This document shows positions 8,765 through 18,020 of a DNA stretch of 64,000 nt, in pieces (within the stretch, counting starts at the first letter, position 1; each line of letters starts with the position of its first letter). The position numbers and the translations under genes were made by a program. Source of the stretch: Photobacterium aquimaris. Its GTDB lineage: Bacteria; Pseudomonadota; Gammaproteobacteria; Enterobacterales; Vibrionaceae. The stretch spans positions 639,434-703,433 of the forward strand of contig NZ_MSCC01000002.1 in the NCBI RefSeq assembly GCF_002954455.1, given 5' to 3'. The notes beneath the pieces were generated by a model. The model was not told where the DNA came from. It saw only the letters and a program-made list of their open reading frames with translations, and ran no database searches.

Positions 8765-10012
8765 TTAGTCATTGTTTACCGCAGTATAGATCTGATTTTT
8801 CTTCTTTTTTGTTTGTTTTCCTGTCATTAAAGCATCAGTTGCGCGCTGTAAAACCGTCATTGGCAGGTGTTCATCATGACTATGACTAATACCTATGCTG
8901 ACACTTATCTTGAGGGTCTTTTTACGTCCTTTTTGGGGTTTTGCAGCGGTTTCATTATGCTCAGATTCAACGGCAATCGGCTCAATAATATGTTTTGCAG
9001 CCGCAATATCTTGTTGTAATTGGGTTAATATCACCAGTGCAACATCACAATCTATATGTTCAAAAATGACAATAATTTGCTGAGATGCAAAATAGCAGTG
9101 CGGTAATAATTGTGGCTGTTGTGTGAGTAAGTTTGCCACTGAACGCTGAATATCAATGATAGCTTGGGGAGTATGTTTCTCGATAATCTTATCGGGATTA
9201 TCAAGGTCGATAACGGCAATGGTATAAGGGGAGTGCAGGCGAGTTAAGGCCTGTTCCAGTGCGCGATGATCAGCAAGTTGAGTCGATGGGTCATAAAAGC
9301 TTTGCTGATAACGACAATAGCCGATGTCAATTAATAGCAACAACGCACACAGTGTAAACGCACTACTGGAAATAAAAGGGTAATGAAAAAAGATAAAGGT
9401 AGTGGTTGATAACAACGTACAAATAAAGATATGGCGGTCAATACGCTGATGATATTTGATGGCTAACGCGCCAGTACAACAACTTATTGCGAGATTAAAC
9501 ACAACTAATATCAGCGGTAATGATGAAATATTGTGGTAGGTAAACAGGTGAATTTGTTGCCAGTTTGAGAAGTCTGCTTGATAAAAGTAACTAACCGCTG
9601 CGCCAATGGCACACTGGAGCATCAGTAATGACACTAGCGTTACTGAAGCAAGTACATACCGCTGTGAGTATCGAATAAAACGCAGCAACAGCATATTAAG
9701 CGGTAATAATGTCGCTAAAAGGCAAAATATCAACTTGGTATCTGTGTTTGCTAATGACACTTGGAGCCAGTTAATAATTATGCTGTAGGCAATCAACATA
9801 ATGATGGCAATAAGCCCACTTTCAGCTTGAGGAAGCCTGTAATTAAGGATTATTACAATACCCAATAATACAAAAGGAAGATTGATCCATAATGCTGAAT
9901 GAGCAGTCATCATTGGTATTAATAAAGGATAACTGATGATCATTAGTGTGGTAATGAAAAAAGGCAGTATAAAGCGAGTATTGGGTGAGTATAACCGTGA
10001 CAGTAATAACAT
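8765..10012 (-). CDS. Membrane protein with degenerate GGDEF domain
   Basis: About 415 residues from the ATG at 10012; the frame runs on to a TTG at 10075 without a ribosome site. The N-terminal two thirds contain 6-8 hydrophobic helices. The C-terminal 170 residues have the GGDEF fold: 'YTIAVIDLDN' is the first strand (normally with FDIDHFK), and 'KISVSIGISHS' is the late strand. At the place of the GGDEF loop the sequence reads 'YFASQQIIVIF', so the signature and its catalytic residues are gone. Diguanylate cyclase activity is therefore not expected; a GTP- or c-di-GMP-binding or purely structural role is possible. Confidence 0.7.
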   Translation of the reverse strand: MLLLSRLYSPNTRFILPFFITTLMIISYPLLIPMMTAHSALWINLPFVLLGIVIILNYRLPQAESGLIAIIMLIAYSIIINWLQVSLANTDTKLIFCLLATLLPLNMLLLRFIRYSQRYVLASVTLVSLLMLQCAIGAAVSYFYQADFSNWQQIHLFTYHNISSLPLILVVFNLAISCCTGALAIKYHQRIDRHIFICTLLSTTTFIFFHYPFISSSAFTLCALLLLIDIGYCRYQQSFYDPSTQLADHRALEQALTRLHSPYTIAVIDLDNPDKIIEKHTPQAIIDIQRSVANLLTQQPQLLPHCYFASQQIIVIFEHIDCDVALVILTQLQQDIAAAKHIIEPIAVESEHNETAAKPQKGRKKTLKISVSIGISHSHDEHLPMTVLQRATDALMTGKQTKKKKNQIYTAVNND

Positions 10013-10141
10013 TAAATGATGAGACCTAAACGAAAAATCTAGCGGCTCATTAATATAACAAATAAATAACGGCAATGATTCGATATTGCCGTCATTTTAG
10101 TGTGATTAGTTCACGATTTATAACCGAAAGTAAGTGAAGAT

Positions 10142-10738
10142 TTATTTGATTAAATAAGGAAATAACTGACGCATTTGTTCTGAAGTTAAATTTTCAACAC
10201 ATTCAATATTACGATCAGGAATAGCTTCCGGATTTGGATAATGCTTGATCACTTTAGCCATGCTTTCTTCACGGATAAGGTGAAATACAGGGTAGGGTGA
10301 ACGGTTGGTCAGGTTTTCTGCATCATCAGGCTCTGCGCCATAGAAACAGTAATCAGGGTGAAAACTCGCAATTTGGTAGGTACCACTTTTGCCTAGTTGT
10401 ACCACTAAGCCTTCAACAAGATCGAGAAATTGATTGTAATCGTCAAATTCTTCAAATAAGAAAGGGGCGACGACTAAAATAGTTTCTAGTGTTTCTGCCG
10501 GTGTTTCATCAAGCTCTTTGAACTGCATATAAATAGTTTCAAGCAGATCATTTTCATTATTATCTTCACTAACAAAAATTTTTATTTGTTTGTTACGGTT
10601 AGGTTTTGCAGCAAATGGACATAAATTAAGGCCGATGACGACGTCTTCAAGCCACTGTTTTACTTGTTGCTCGATAAGCTGGATTTGTTCTGGCGTGTTG
10701 TTCTTTTTGTTATTGTTTGCTGGAGTATGATTTGACAT
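10142..10738 (-). CDS. DUF1415 family protein
   Basis: A 198-residue soluble protein. Family hallmarks are 'WLEDVVIGLNLCPFA' early on, 'LVVAPFLFEEFDDYNQF' in the middle, 'QIASFHPDYCFYG' and 'NRSPYPVFHLIREESM'. The conserved Cys, His and acidic residues suggest a metal- or substrate-binding pocket, but the function of DUF1415 is unknown. It is transcribed after rnb but separated from it by the strong hairpin at 10794-10819, so it probably has its own promoter. The first 20 residues are Asn/Lys-rich and poorly conserved in type. Confidence 0.85.
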   Translation of the reverse strand: MSNHTPANNNKKNNTPEQIQLIEQQVKQWLEDVVIGLNLCPFAAKPNRNKQIKIFVSEDNNENDLLETIYMQFKELDETPAETLETILVVAPFLFEEFDDYNQFLDLVEGLVVQLGKSGTYQIASFHPDYCFYGAEPDDAENLTNRSPYPVFHLIREESMAKVIKHYPNPEAIPDRNIECVENLTSEQMRQLFPYLIK

Positions 10739-10793
10739 TGAGGGCTGACTTCTGTGAATTATTTATATTGGAATAATAGTGTGAAAGCTGTAA

Positions 10794-10819
10794 AAAAGGC
10801 CAGTGATCACTGGCCTTTT
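10794..10819. terminator. Perfect palindromic terminator after rnb
   Basis: AAAAGGCCAGTGATCACTGGCCTTTT, described by its ends, is a 26-nt perfect palindrome with A/T tails on both sides, 25 nt past the rnb stop. It should work for minus-strand transcription. Confidence 0.85.
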
Positions 10820-10844
10820 ATTGCGGTAAAGCCGATTTATATCG

Positions 10845-12857
10845 TTATGCTTTTTGTGGTGCGTCTGTTGCTTGTTCTGGCGCAGGAGTAACTTCTGGCG
10901 CAGGATATTGCTGTACAGGTTTAGCCACTAATTGACGTGTTGCAGCGCGAACTTCGGCTAACTTCACATCAAAAGTATCACCTAGTTGGTACTCTTTAAC
11001 ACCATCAATATTGATAATGCCAAGTTCACCACTGCACACAATACGTTCTTTGTTATCAACAATCAGCGAGCCTGGAATAAAGGCTGCTGCACCGTTTTCA
11101 AGTAAGCGTACACGCATACCAGCACGGTTAATATCAAAGACTTCAGCTTTAAAGACCGTTTCTTTCTTCACGGCATCTTTAAATAAACGCACGTATAACC
11201 AATCAGACACATCACGTTCAGCCATACGGTGATGACGACGGTGATTAGCAATTTCATCACCTACATTGTCATCAGGCTTTTGTGTTGGCTCATTGCCTGT
11301 GATCAACGCTTTAAGTAAGCGATGGTTGATCATATCACCGTATTTACGAATCGGTGATGTCCATGTCGCGTAAACATCTAGACCCATTGCATAGTGAGGC
11401 GCAGGTGTATTAGCTACTTCACTGTATGCTTGGAATTTACGTAAACGGTTATCAAGATAAGTGCTATCAAGCGTATTTAACCAACGACGTAATGCACTGA
11501 AGCCTTCTAAAGTAACAACTTCTTCTTTAGTAAACGGTGCTTCTGCGTTAGTAATGAACTCCATTGCTGCATCAAGTTTTTCTTGGTTGAAGCCGCTATG
11601 AACGTTAAATACACCCGTTGCAAATTTCTCTTGTAAAGCACGACCCGCACAAATGTTAGCTGTGATCATTGCTTCTTCGATCATGCGGTTAGCGATACGG
11701 CGTAAGTCGGTGTGAATAGCAACAACGTCGTTATCTTCACTTAACTCAAAACGGTAATCAGGACGATCTGGGAATACCACAGCATTTGCCATGCGCCAAT
11801 CAGAACGCAGTGTTGCAAAACCCTGAAGAGCAACGATTTGTTGTTCTATAATTGGGTTTGGTGTCCAGTCATCACAATGGCCGTTTTCAAGGAAATCAGA
11901 CACATTGTTATAAGATAAACGGCCTTGAGACTTGATCCACGCGCCAAAGAAAGAGATATCGTCTTGAATGACACCCGTGTTATCAATTGAAACACGGCAG
12001 CATAAAACAGGACGTTTTTCATTTTCGATAAGCGAACATAATTCATCACTTAGTTCACGTGGCAGCATTGGAATATTGCGGCCAGGAAGGTAAATGGTAA
12101 ATCCACGCTCACGTGCTTCATCATCCATCTTATCGCCAACAGCAATATAAGAAGTAGGATCAGCAATCGCAATGGTGATTTCAAAACTGCCGTCATCTTT
12201 AGCGACAGTGTATAAGGCATCATCCATGTCTTTGGTTGATTCACCATCAATAGTAATGAAAGGTAAATCAGTTAAGTCTTGGCGTTCAATACCTTCATCA
12301 AGCATGGTCCAGCTATCTTGTGGTGCAGGCTCTGCATTCGGTAGCTGGTGGCGAGCAAGTGTCACCCACCAAGGTGCAATCTTGTCATTACTGTCAGTGA
12401 TTTTTTGAGTAACATCACAGAAGAATGGTTGATTACTACCAGCAAGAGGGTGGCGAGTCAGTTCAGCAACAACCCAATCACCTTCTTTAAGTGTTTCGGG
12501 ATTAATGCCTTTTGCTGCACGTGCTCTAATCGCTTCTTTTAACTGGGGGTGATCAGGGATGACATGCAGGCGATTACGAATCAGTTTTACACGGCCAATA
12601 AAGCGTGTAATAGCTTGCTCAACAAGCTCTTGTGGCTCAGCAACTTCGCGCTCTTTTTCAGTACGAAGCACGGCGATAACACGATCACCGTGCATAACGT
12701 TTTTCATATAGATAGGCGGAATGAAGATGCTTTCTTTGTTATCAGTTTCTAGAAAGCCAAAGCCACGATCGGTCGCTTTGATGTAACCTTCCTTTTTAGG
12801 AAGTGTTTCTTGGATTTGCTTTTTTAGCTGTGCTAACAGCGGGTTATCTTGAAACAT
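10845..12857 (-). CDS. rnb: Exoribonuclease II
   Basis: A 3'-to-5' processive exoribonuclease for single-stranded RNA. The 670-residue protein has the RNase II order: N-terminal cold-shock-like OB domains ('[15 protein letters not shown]'), the RNB catalytic domain starting near residue 190 with '[16 protein letters not shown]' (Asp cluster for Mg2+), '[22 protein letters not shown]' late in the domain, and a C-terminal S1 domain ('[17 protein letters not shown]'). It is slightly longer than E. coli Rnb (644) because of a Pro/Ala/Glu-rich tail. It is distinct from RNase R by its shorter length and lack of a basic tail. Monocistronic, with a terminator just downstream. Confidence 0.93.
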   Translation of the reverse strand: MFQDNPLLAQLKKQIQETLPKKEGYIKATDRGFGFLETDNKESIFIPPIYMKNVMHGDRVIAVLRTEKEREVAEPQELVEQAITRFIGRVKLIRNRLHVIPDHPQLKEAIRARAAKGINPETLKEGDWVVAELTRHPLAGSNQPFFCDVTQKITDSNDKIAPWWVTLARHQLPNAEPAPQDSWTMLDEGIERQDLTDLPFITIDGESTKDMDDALYTVAKDDGSFEITIAIADPTSYIAVGDKMDDEARERGFTIYLPGRNIPMLPRELSDELCSLIENEKRPVLCCRVSIDNTGVIQDDISFFGAWIKSQGRLSYNNVSDFLENGHCDDWTPNPIIEQQIVALQGFATLRSDWRMANAVVFPDRPDYRFELSEDNDVVAIHTDLRRIANRMIEEAMITANICAGRALQEKFATGVFNVHSGFNQEKLDAAMEFITNAEAPFTKEEVVTLEGFSALRRWLNTLDSTYLDNRLRKFQAYSEVANTPAPHYAMGLDVYATWTSPIRKYGDMINHRLLKALITGNEPTQKPDDNVGDEIANHRRHHRMAERDVSDWLYVRLFKDAVKKETVFKAEVFDINRAGMRVRLLENGAAAFIPGSLIVDNKERIVCSGELGIINIDGVKEYQLGDTFDVKLAEVRAATRQLVAKPVQQYPAPEVTPAPEQATDAPQKA

Positions 12858-13112
12858 TATGTCTGGTCTCAGATTATCGACATAGACACTATACGTTTTT
12901 GGTTATCTAAAACCAAGATTTGCCTGTCTAAATTTTCATTCGGCATAATCATAAGTTATATAATCAATAGCTTAAGTGTGATTTAAAGCGTTTTTTATCT
13001 TAAATGAAATATTCAAAGACAATATATGACAAAATTTTTAATTTATGTCGTAAATATAAGTTAGAAACAAAAAATAGCATTAACTTAGTATATTTTATGC
13101 TTTTAGTTTAAG
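12858..13112. other. AT-rich intergenic region
   Basis: A 255-bp segment of very AT-rich DNA upstream of rnb. It presumably holds the rnb promoter. No further gene is recognised. Confidence 0.4.
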
Positions 13113-13394
13113 TTATCCACGTTGTTGTGTGCGGAAGAGTCTGAAAAGCCACATAAAAGTCTTTATAAACAAGGGATAAAAATATTCTATGTTGCTATGA
13201 TTAAAATAGAGAATAAAAAATTTAAAACCTGCCTCTATAAAAAGATCAAGGGTAGCGATCAATATAAAAAGACTAATAAAAGATAACTCTAATCTAATAA
13301 CAAAAGTATGTTCAATCAAAGATGGCAAGATTTGAATTATGGTATTGTTCGTATTTTCAACAACATAGTTAATTGATAATCGATAAAAAATCAT
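13113..13394 (-). CDS. Possible small membrane protein
   Basis: A 93-codon ATG frame with two hydrophobic segments (around LSFISLFILIATLDLF and FKFFILYF) and a basic C-terminus (RLFRTQQRG). No ribosome site is visible before the ATG and the region is strongly AT-rich, so this may be a chance frame. Not recognised. Confidence 0.25.
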   Translation of the reverse strand: MIFYRLSINYVVENTNNTIIQILPSLIEHTFVIRLELSFISLFILIATLDLFIEAGFKFFILYFNHSNIEYFYPLFIKTFMWLFRLFRTQQRG

Positions 13395-13516
13395 CGGATG
13401 TTTATCAGGTGTACTATTTGTTCAATAAATAGATGTTTGTGAGTTATTTTGTGACGTTGTTCAATTTTTTCTAGCTTTTTATCAAGTATTAGCCCACAAT
13501 ACGCCCCCTATTAGTC

Positions 13517-13575
13517 GAGGCCCGTGCTAGTGGTTGCTGTTGCAGAACCCTCTGTAGCAAAGGGGCCCCGTTTTT
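13517..13575 (+). promoter_or_regulatory. deaD leader hairpin with U-tract (candidate attenuator)
   Basis: Just upstream of deaD, GGCCC (13519-13523) can pair with GGGCC (13563-13567). Inside it, TTGCT (13534-13538) pairs with AGCAA (13556-13560), and CAGA (13543-13546) with TCTG (13551-13554). A T5 run follows at 13571-13575. This is terminator-like and lies 26 nt before the start codon, so it would act as an attenuator or anti-terminable leader. Cold-shock RNA-helicase genes are known for long regulatory leaders; the mechanism here is inference. Confidence 0.5.
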
Positions 13576-13600
13576 AAGTCGTTCATATATTGGGATCCCA

Positions 13601-15520
13601 ATGCAAGAAACTGTTACAGAATTTCGCCAACTAGATTTGGCCGACACACTATTATCTGCACTAGACTCTATGGGTTTTGTTTCACCAACACCTATTCAGG
13701 CAGCCTCTATTCCTCTACTTCTAACAGGTAGAGATGCGCTTGGTAAAGCACAGACTGGTACTGGTAAAACTGCAGCGTTCTCGCTGCCTGTACTAAATAA
13801 AGTAAATCTTTCTCAGCATAAGCCACAAGCTATTGTTATGGCTCCAACACGTGAGCTTGCAATTCAGGTTGCTGCAGAAATTAAAGTTCTTGGTCAAAAC
13901 ATCAAAGGCCTTAAGGTTCTTGAGATTTACGGCGGTGCTTCAATCGTTGACCAAATGCGTGCACTAAAAAATGGTTCACACATTGTTGTAGGTACACCTG
14001 GTCGTGTTAAAGACCTTATTTCACGTAAGCAACTTCACCTAGACGAAGTACATACTTTCGTTCTTGATGAAGCTGATGAAATGCTAAAAATGGGTTTCGT
14101 TGACGACGTTACTTGGATCATGGAACAAGCACCAGAAACTGCACAACGTGTACTTTTCTCTGCAACTATGCCTCCAATCGTTAAAGAAATCGTTGATCGT
14201 TTCCTACGTGATCCAGCACGTATTGACGTTGCAGGTGAAAACCGCACTGTTTCTCAAGTGTCTCAACAATTTTGGGTTGTTAAGGGCGTAGAGAAAGACG
14301 AAGCAATGAGTCGTCTTCTTGAAACTGAAAACACAGATGCATCAATCGTATTCGTTCGTACTCGTCAAGATACTGAGCGTCTAGCTGATTGGTTATCTTC
14401 TCGTGGCTTTAAAGCTGCGGCACTTCACGGTGATATTCCTCAGTCGCTTCGTGAGCGTACTGTTGATCATATTAAACGTGGCGTGATTGATATTCTAGTT
14501 GCAACTGACGTTGTGGCACGTGGTCTTGATGTTCCACGTATTACACACGTATTCAACTACGATATCCCATTTGATGTTGAATCATACATTCACCGTATTG
14601 GTCGTACTGGCCGTGCTGGACGTGACGGTAAAGCGATCCTATTGGTTCGTACTAACCAAATCCGCATGCTACGTACTATCGAGCGTGTTACTAAGTCTCG
14701 TATGGAAGAAATCCAACTTCCTCTACGTGATCTAGTTGCTGCATCTCGTTTAAACCGTTTAGGTGAAGAACTAGCAGCACAAAAAGAACAAACTAACGTA
14801 GATGCATTTGTTGAACTTGTTGAAAAACTACAAGAGTCAATCGATGTTGATGCAGCAACACTAGCGGCAATGCTTCTTCAGCGTCAGCAAGGTAACCGTC
14901 CTTTATTCTATAAAGGTCCAGATCCAATGATCGCTGCTATCGAGCGTGAATCACAACGTCGTGAGCGTCGTGGTGATGATCGTCGTGGCGACCGTCCTGA
15001 GCGCGGTGATCGTCGTGGTGACCGTCCTGAGCGTGGTGAGCGTCGTAGCTTCAACAACGCTGATTGGGATACTTACCAATTACAAGTTGGTCGTGAGCAA
15101 GGTGTTCAAGTTAAAGATATCGTTGGCGCAATCGCAAACGAACTTGGCTTAAGCAAAGAGTTCATTGGTGCAATCAAACTTGCTCCTTCTCATACTTTTG
15201 TTCAACTTCCTAAGAAGATGACTGCAGAAGTATCAGAGCAACTGAAGAAACTACGTATTCGTCAGAATGACGTGAAAGCAGTTGTTGTTGAAGGTGAAGT
15301 ATTACGTGAGCACCGTCCACGTACAGGTAATCGTGACGGCAACCGTGGCGGTGAGCGTAGTGGTCACCGTGGTAGCCGTGACGGCAACCGTAGCGGTGAG
15401 CGTGGTGGCGAGCGTCGTTTCGATCGCAACCGTGGCAACGATAGCCGTGGTGGCTACCGTGGCAACCGTGATGGTGCAGCACGTCCTGCAGGCGACCGTA
15501 AGCCTCGTACTGACGCGTAA
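13601..15520 (+). CDS. deaD: DEAD-box ATP-dependent RNA helicase DeaD/CsdA
   Basis: An RNA helicase acting in ribosome assembly and mRNA decay, especially in the cold. In order: Q motif near residues 6-34, AQTGTGKT (50-57), APTREL (81-86), GTPGR (131-135), DEAD (156-159), SAT (about 188), and HRIGRTGRAGR (about 331-341). A DbpA-type RNA-binding domain lies around 485-560. Two basic, repeat-rich linkers (RGDRPERGDRRGD type before this domain, RDGNRGGERSG type after it) form the long tail; 639 residues in all. The ATG sits directly after the palindrome TGGGATCCCA, which overlaps the ribosome site. Codon use looks like that of a highly expressed gene. A clear terminator follows. Confidence 0.93.
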   Translation: MQETVTEFRQLDLADTLLSALDSMGFVSPTPIQAASIPLLLTGRDALGKAQTGTGKTAAFSLPVLNKVNLSQHKPQAIVMAPTRELAIQVAAEIKVLGQNIKGLKVLEIYGGASIVDQMRALKNGSHIVVGTPGRVKDLISRKQLHLDEVHTFVLDEADEMLKMGFVDDVTWIMEQAPETAQRVLFSATMPPIVKEIVDRFLRDPARIDVAGENRTVSQVSQQFWVVKGVEKDEAMSRLLETENTDASIVFVRTRQDTERLADWLSSRGFKAAALHGDIPQSLRERTVDHIKRGVIDILVATDVVARGLDVPRITHVFNYDIPFDVESYIHRIGRTGRAGRDGKAILLVRTNQIRMLRTIERVTKSRMEEIQLPLRDLVAASRLNRLGEELAAQKEQTNVDAFVELVEKLQESIDVDAATLAAMLLQRQQGNRPLFYKGPDPMIAAIERESQRRERRGDDRRGDRPERGDRRGDRPERGERRSFNNADWDTYQLQVGREQGVQVKDIVGAIANELGLSKEFIGAIKLAPSHTFVQLPKKMTAEVSEQLKKLRIRQNDVKAVVVEGEVLREHRPRTGNRDGNRGGERSGHRGSRDGNRSGERGGERRFDRNRGNDSRGGYRGNRDGAARPAGDRKPRTDA

Positions 15521-15536
15521 TTTGCGCTAGTGTAAT

Positions 15537-15566
15537 AAAAAAGCCGGACGAAAGTCTGGCTTTTTT
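15537..15566 (+). terminator. deaD terminator
   Basis: AAGCCGGAC / GTCTGGCTT stem with a GAAA tetraloop, followed by T6. Confidence 0.88.
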
Positions 15567-15585
15567 GTATATGATGTTTAGTAAA

Positions 15586-16503
15586 TTAAGTGACATTACG
15601 ACTCAGGTTTATATCAGTAACCCGTTTAAGTAAATGATCTTTAAAGTTTGCACAGCGTGCAGGCATGTATTTTCTTGGTTTGTAATACAAACTTAATTCA
15701 AACTCACTACTAATATAGTCATTTAATACTGAGATTAATTTGTTATTTTGTAAATCATTCTGAATTAAACTGTAGGGTAGATAAGCAATTCCACCGCCAG
15801 CTAAGGCAATATTTTTTAAAATTTCACTGTCATCAACCTCAACAGTTCGCGAAATTTGAACTGAATTATATTCGCCATTTTGTTCAAATATCCACCTATT
15901 CCCACCCACTAATGTTGTCGCAAATAAGCATAAATGTTTTTTCAAATCATTAGGCACAACGGGTTGACCATAACGCGCAATATAAGCAGGTGAGCAACAT
16001 GCTTTAAGCGGTTCTCGTAGTAACGTACGTTTTACTAATAAACTGTCTTTATCTTGAAAACCACGGTATGTCGCATTGGCACGGATTGCAAAATCGACTT
16101 CATGGACATTATCAACTTCAAAAGCAGTTTCAATAACCACGAAATTAATATTAGGATTATCACTAACATATTCACCAATGATTTCGCTGAGATAGTATTT
16201 AGCAAACAGTGGTGTACATGCGACCTTAATCGTGCCGATATCTTCTTGACTGATATTTTGAATTTCATTGAGAACATCAGTAATTTGATTATTAATTTGT
16301 GTAAATCGTTGAAATAAATGCTGCCCTGCTTGGGTGACTGAAATTTTTCGCGTGGTGCGCTTAACAAGGCTTATGCCCATCATTTCTTCCAGTTCAGTGA
16401 TCCAACGGCTTCCTGCTGAGGCAGATATACCATATTGCTTGGCTGCTTCTGTGACTGATTGGCAGCGTACTACATGAAGAAAAAAAATAATTTTATCTAA
16501 CAT
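15586..16503 (-). CDS. LysR-family transcriptional regulator
   Basis: 305 residues. The N-terminal winged helix-turn-helix covers residues 1-60 ('FLHVVRCQSVTEAAKQYGISASAGSRWITELEEMMG', given in part), with the usual 'RTTRKISVTQAGQHL' wing. The effector-binding domain follows from about 90. The first HTH helix differs somewhat from typical LysR proteins (SAGSRWI). An AGGGAA ribosome site precedes the ATG. It is divergent from the SDR gene at 16733 with 229 bp between them, so it may control that gene. The effector is unknown. Confidence 0.88.
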   Translation of the reverse strand: MLDKIIFFLHVVRCQSVTEAAKQYGISASAGSRWITELEEMMGISLVKRTTRKISVTQAGQHLFQRFTQINNQITDVLNEIQNISQEDIGTIKVACTPLFAKYYLSEIIGEYVSDNPNINFVVIETAFEVDNVHEVDFAIRANATYRGFQDKDSLLVKRTLLREPLKACCSPAYIARYGQPVVPNDLKKHLCLFATTLVGGNRWIFEQNGEYNSVQISRTVEVDDSEILKNIALAGGGIAYLPYSLIQNDLQNNKLISVLNDYISSEFELSLYYKPRKYMPARCANFKDHLLKRVTDINLSRNVT

Positions 16504-16732
16504 CGCTTTCCCTGCGTTATCGATTTATCGATATTACTTCTATGATCAAAGTATACTTAATATAAGCATGGTTGCATTTGTTACCGCTTGAATTTAACTG
16601 TAAGTGTCTTATTTCTGCAATTGTGTCTTGTGATATTGAGCTTAATGTTCTGGCTAGAGTTATCTAGACTGATAGTAAGTGTTGATTTTTAGCTTATTTG
16701 TAGGACGGTAATAAATATAATGAGGAAAAAAT

Positions 16733-17467
16733 ATGCTAACAGATAAAGTATGTCTTGTAACAGGTGGGGCTCAAGGGATTGGTCGTTGTATCGTTGAAAC
16801 ATTTGCCCGCCAAAATGCAACCCGTGTTATTGCTTGTGACATGAACATGGGCATGATGGCTGATTTAGAACAACAGTTTCCTAATGTTACAACTCTAGAG
16901 CTTAATGTTTGTGACAGAGATGGCGTTACTGAAGCTGTCAGAAAAATCACAGCGCAATATGGGCAAATTGACGTGCTAGTGAATAATGCCGGTATTACGC
17001 GTGATAATTTGATTGATAAAATGACAGAGTCGGATTGGGACTTAGTCATGGATGTAAATCTGAAAGGGGTGTTTAACATGACCCAAGCCATTGCCCCCAC
17101 AATGATGCAAACAGGGAGTGGCTCTATTATTACCATGTCATCTGTTGTTGGTACTGATGGTAATATAGGTCAGACTAACTATGCCGCGACGAAAGCAGGT
17201 GTGATCGCAATGACCAAGTCATGGGCGAAAGAATTTGCACGTAAAGGTGCACAAGTTCGTGCAAACTGTATCGCCCCTGGGTTTATAGAAACCCCTATGA
17301 CGGTCGATTTACCTGAAAAGGTAATTAATCATATGACATCAAAAACGCCGTTACAGCGGATGGGTAAAGCACAAGATATTGCGAATTGCGCATTGTTTTT
17401 AGCTAGTGCTCAATCGAGCTTTATTACAGGGCAAGTAATAAAGGTAGATGGTGGGCTTGTTATTTAA
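16733..17467 (+). CDS. Short-chain dehydrogenase/reductase, FabG-like
   Basis: A 244-residue NAD(P)-dependent oxidoreductase with a Rossmann motif TGGAQGIG (10-17), NNAG (84-87), a catalytic Ser near 136, and YxxxK (Y150, K154). The C-terminus 'SSFITGQVIKVDGGLVI' is typical of 3-oxoacyl-ACP or acetoacetyl-CoA reductases. It is not in a fatty-acid gene cluster, so it is more likely a paralogue of FabG than the housekeeping enzyme. A GAGGA ribosome site is present. Perhaps controlled by the divergent LysR protein. Confidence 0.88.
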   Translation: MLTDKVCLVTGGAQGIGRCIVETFARQNATRVIACDMNMGMMADLEQQFPNVTTLELNVCDRDGVTEAVRKITAQYGQIDVLVNNAGITRDNLIDKMTESDWDLVMDVNLKGVFNMTQAIAPTMMQTGSGSIITMSSVVGTDGNIGQTNYAATKAGVIAMTKSWAKEFARKGAQVRANCIAPGFIETPMTVDLPEKVINHMTSKTPLQRMGKAQDIANCALFLASAQSSFITGQVIKVDGGLVI

Positions 17468-17496
17468 TTCTCAACTTATGGTTCAACGTCATGTCA

Positions 17497-17542
17497 AAAT
17501 CATGGAGTCTATATGTATTTAATATCTATAGACTCCATGATT
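17497..17542. terminator. Long hairpin after the SDR gene
   Basis: A near-perfect 15-16-bp stem (arms AATCATGGAGTCTAT and ATAGACTCCATGATT) with an AT-rich loop. There is only a short T-run, so it is a terminator or mRNA 3' stabiliser. Confidence 0.7.
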
Positions 17543-17703
17543 TGTAGATCATAAACATGCTCATATAAACACCAGTTATTTGTAAAAGTATCGCTATTTG
17601 TGTGATTTTTTTGTCAAATAGGTATATTTCTGCATTATAACAGGATATTTTGCATAAAAAGCCTTAAACTGCTATCAGTGTTCTTGGGGGTAGTGGTTAT
17701 TTA

Positions 17704-17987
17704 ATGATATTGTCATCATCGGCACTATGGTTTATTAGTATTGCTTGTGTGCCGTTATCGGTCGCACTTTTTTGCGTTCATTAAAACAGCAAATTTGGCT
17801 AAATATAATAACATTAATATTTGTATTTATTTCTTGTGGGTTGATTATTATTCAGCAATACGAGGATTATATTAATTTTACTGCCTGTATAAATAAGGGA
17901 TTTAATTATAATGCGTTCTCAACGGAATGCAGTGTTGATTCACAGAATCCAGAACCAATCCCCGACGATATAAGCTCATTCCTTTGA
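17704..17987 (+). pseudogene. Small membrane protein gene broken at a T6 run
   Basis: The ATG at 17704 opens a hydrophobic N-terminus (MILSSSALWFISIACVPLSV) with a GGGGG stretch 14 nt upstream. It stops at 17779-17784 after reading CVH. The -1 frame from the T6 run (17767-17772) continues as 'LRSLKQQIWLNIITLIFVFISCGLIII', a second membrane segment, and a polar tail with two Cys to a stop at 17987. One more T would give one protein of about 95 residues. It is frameshifted, mis-sequenced, or made by slippage. Family unknown. The frame from TTG 17745 alone would give 80 residues. Confidence 0.55.
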
Positions 17988-18020
17988 GCGTAATACTATT
18001 ATTGAACACATTCCTGCTAT

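Noticed and set aside
11011..12752. Several plus- and minus-strand frames inside rnb
   Set aside because: They are shadows of the rnb reading frame, with no start signals or recognisable motifs.
13590..13600. TGGGATCCCA palindrome as a repressor operator of deaD
   Set aside because: It lies in the ribosome-binding site, and a 10-bp palindrome alone is too little; kept only as part of the leader structure.
15210..15596. Minus-strand frame rich in His, Gly and Cys opposite the end of deaD
   Set aside because: It mirrors the Arg/Gly repeat codons of the DeaD tail; it has no ribosome site and lies within the terminator region.
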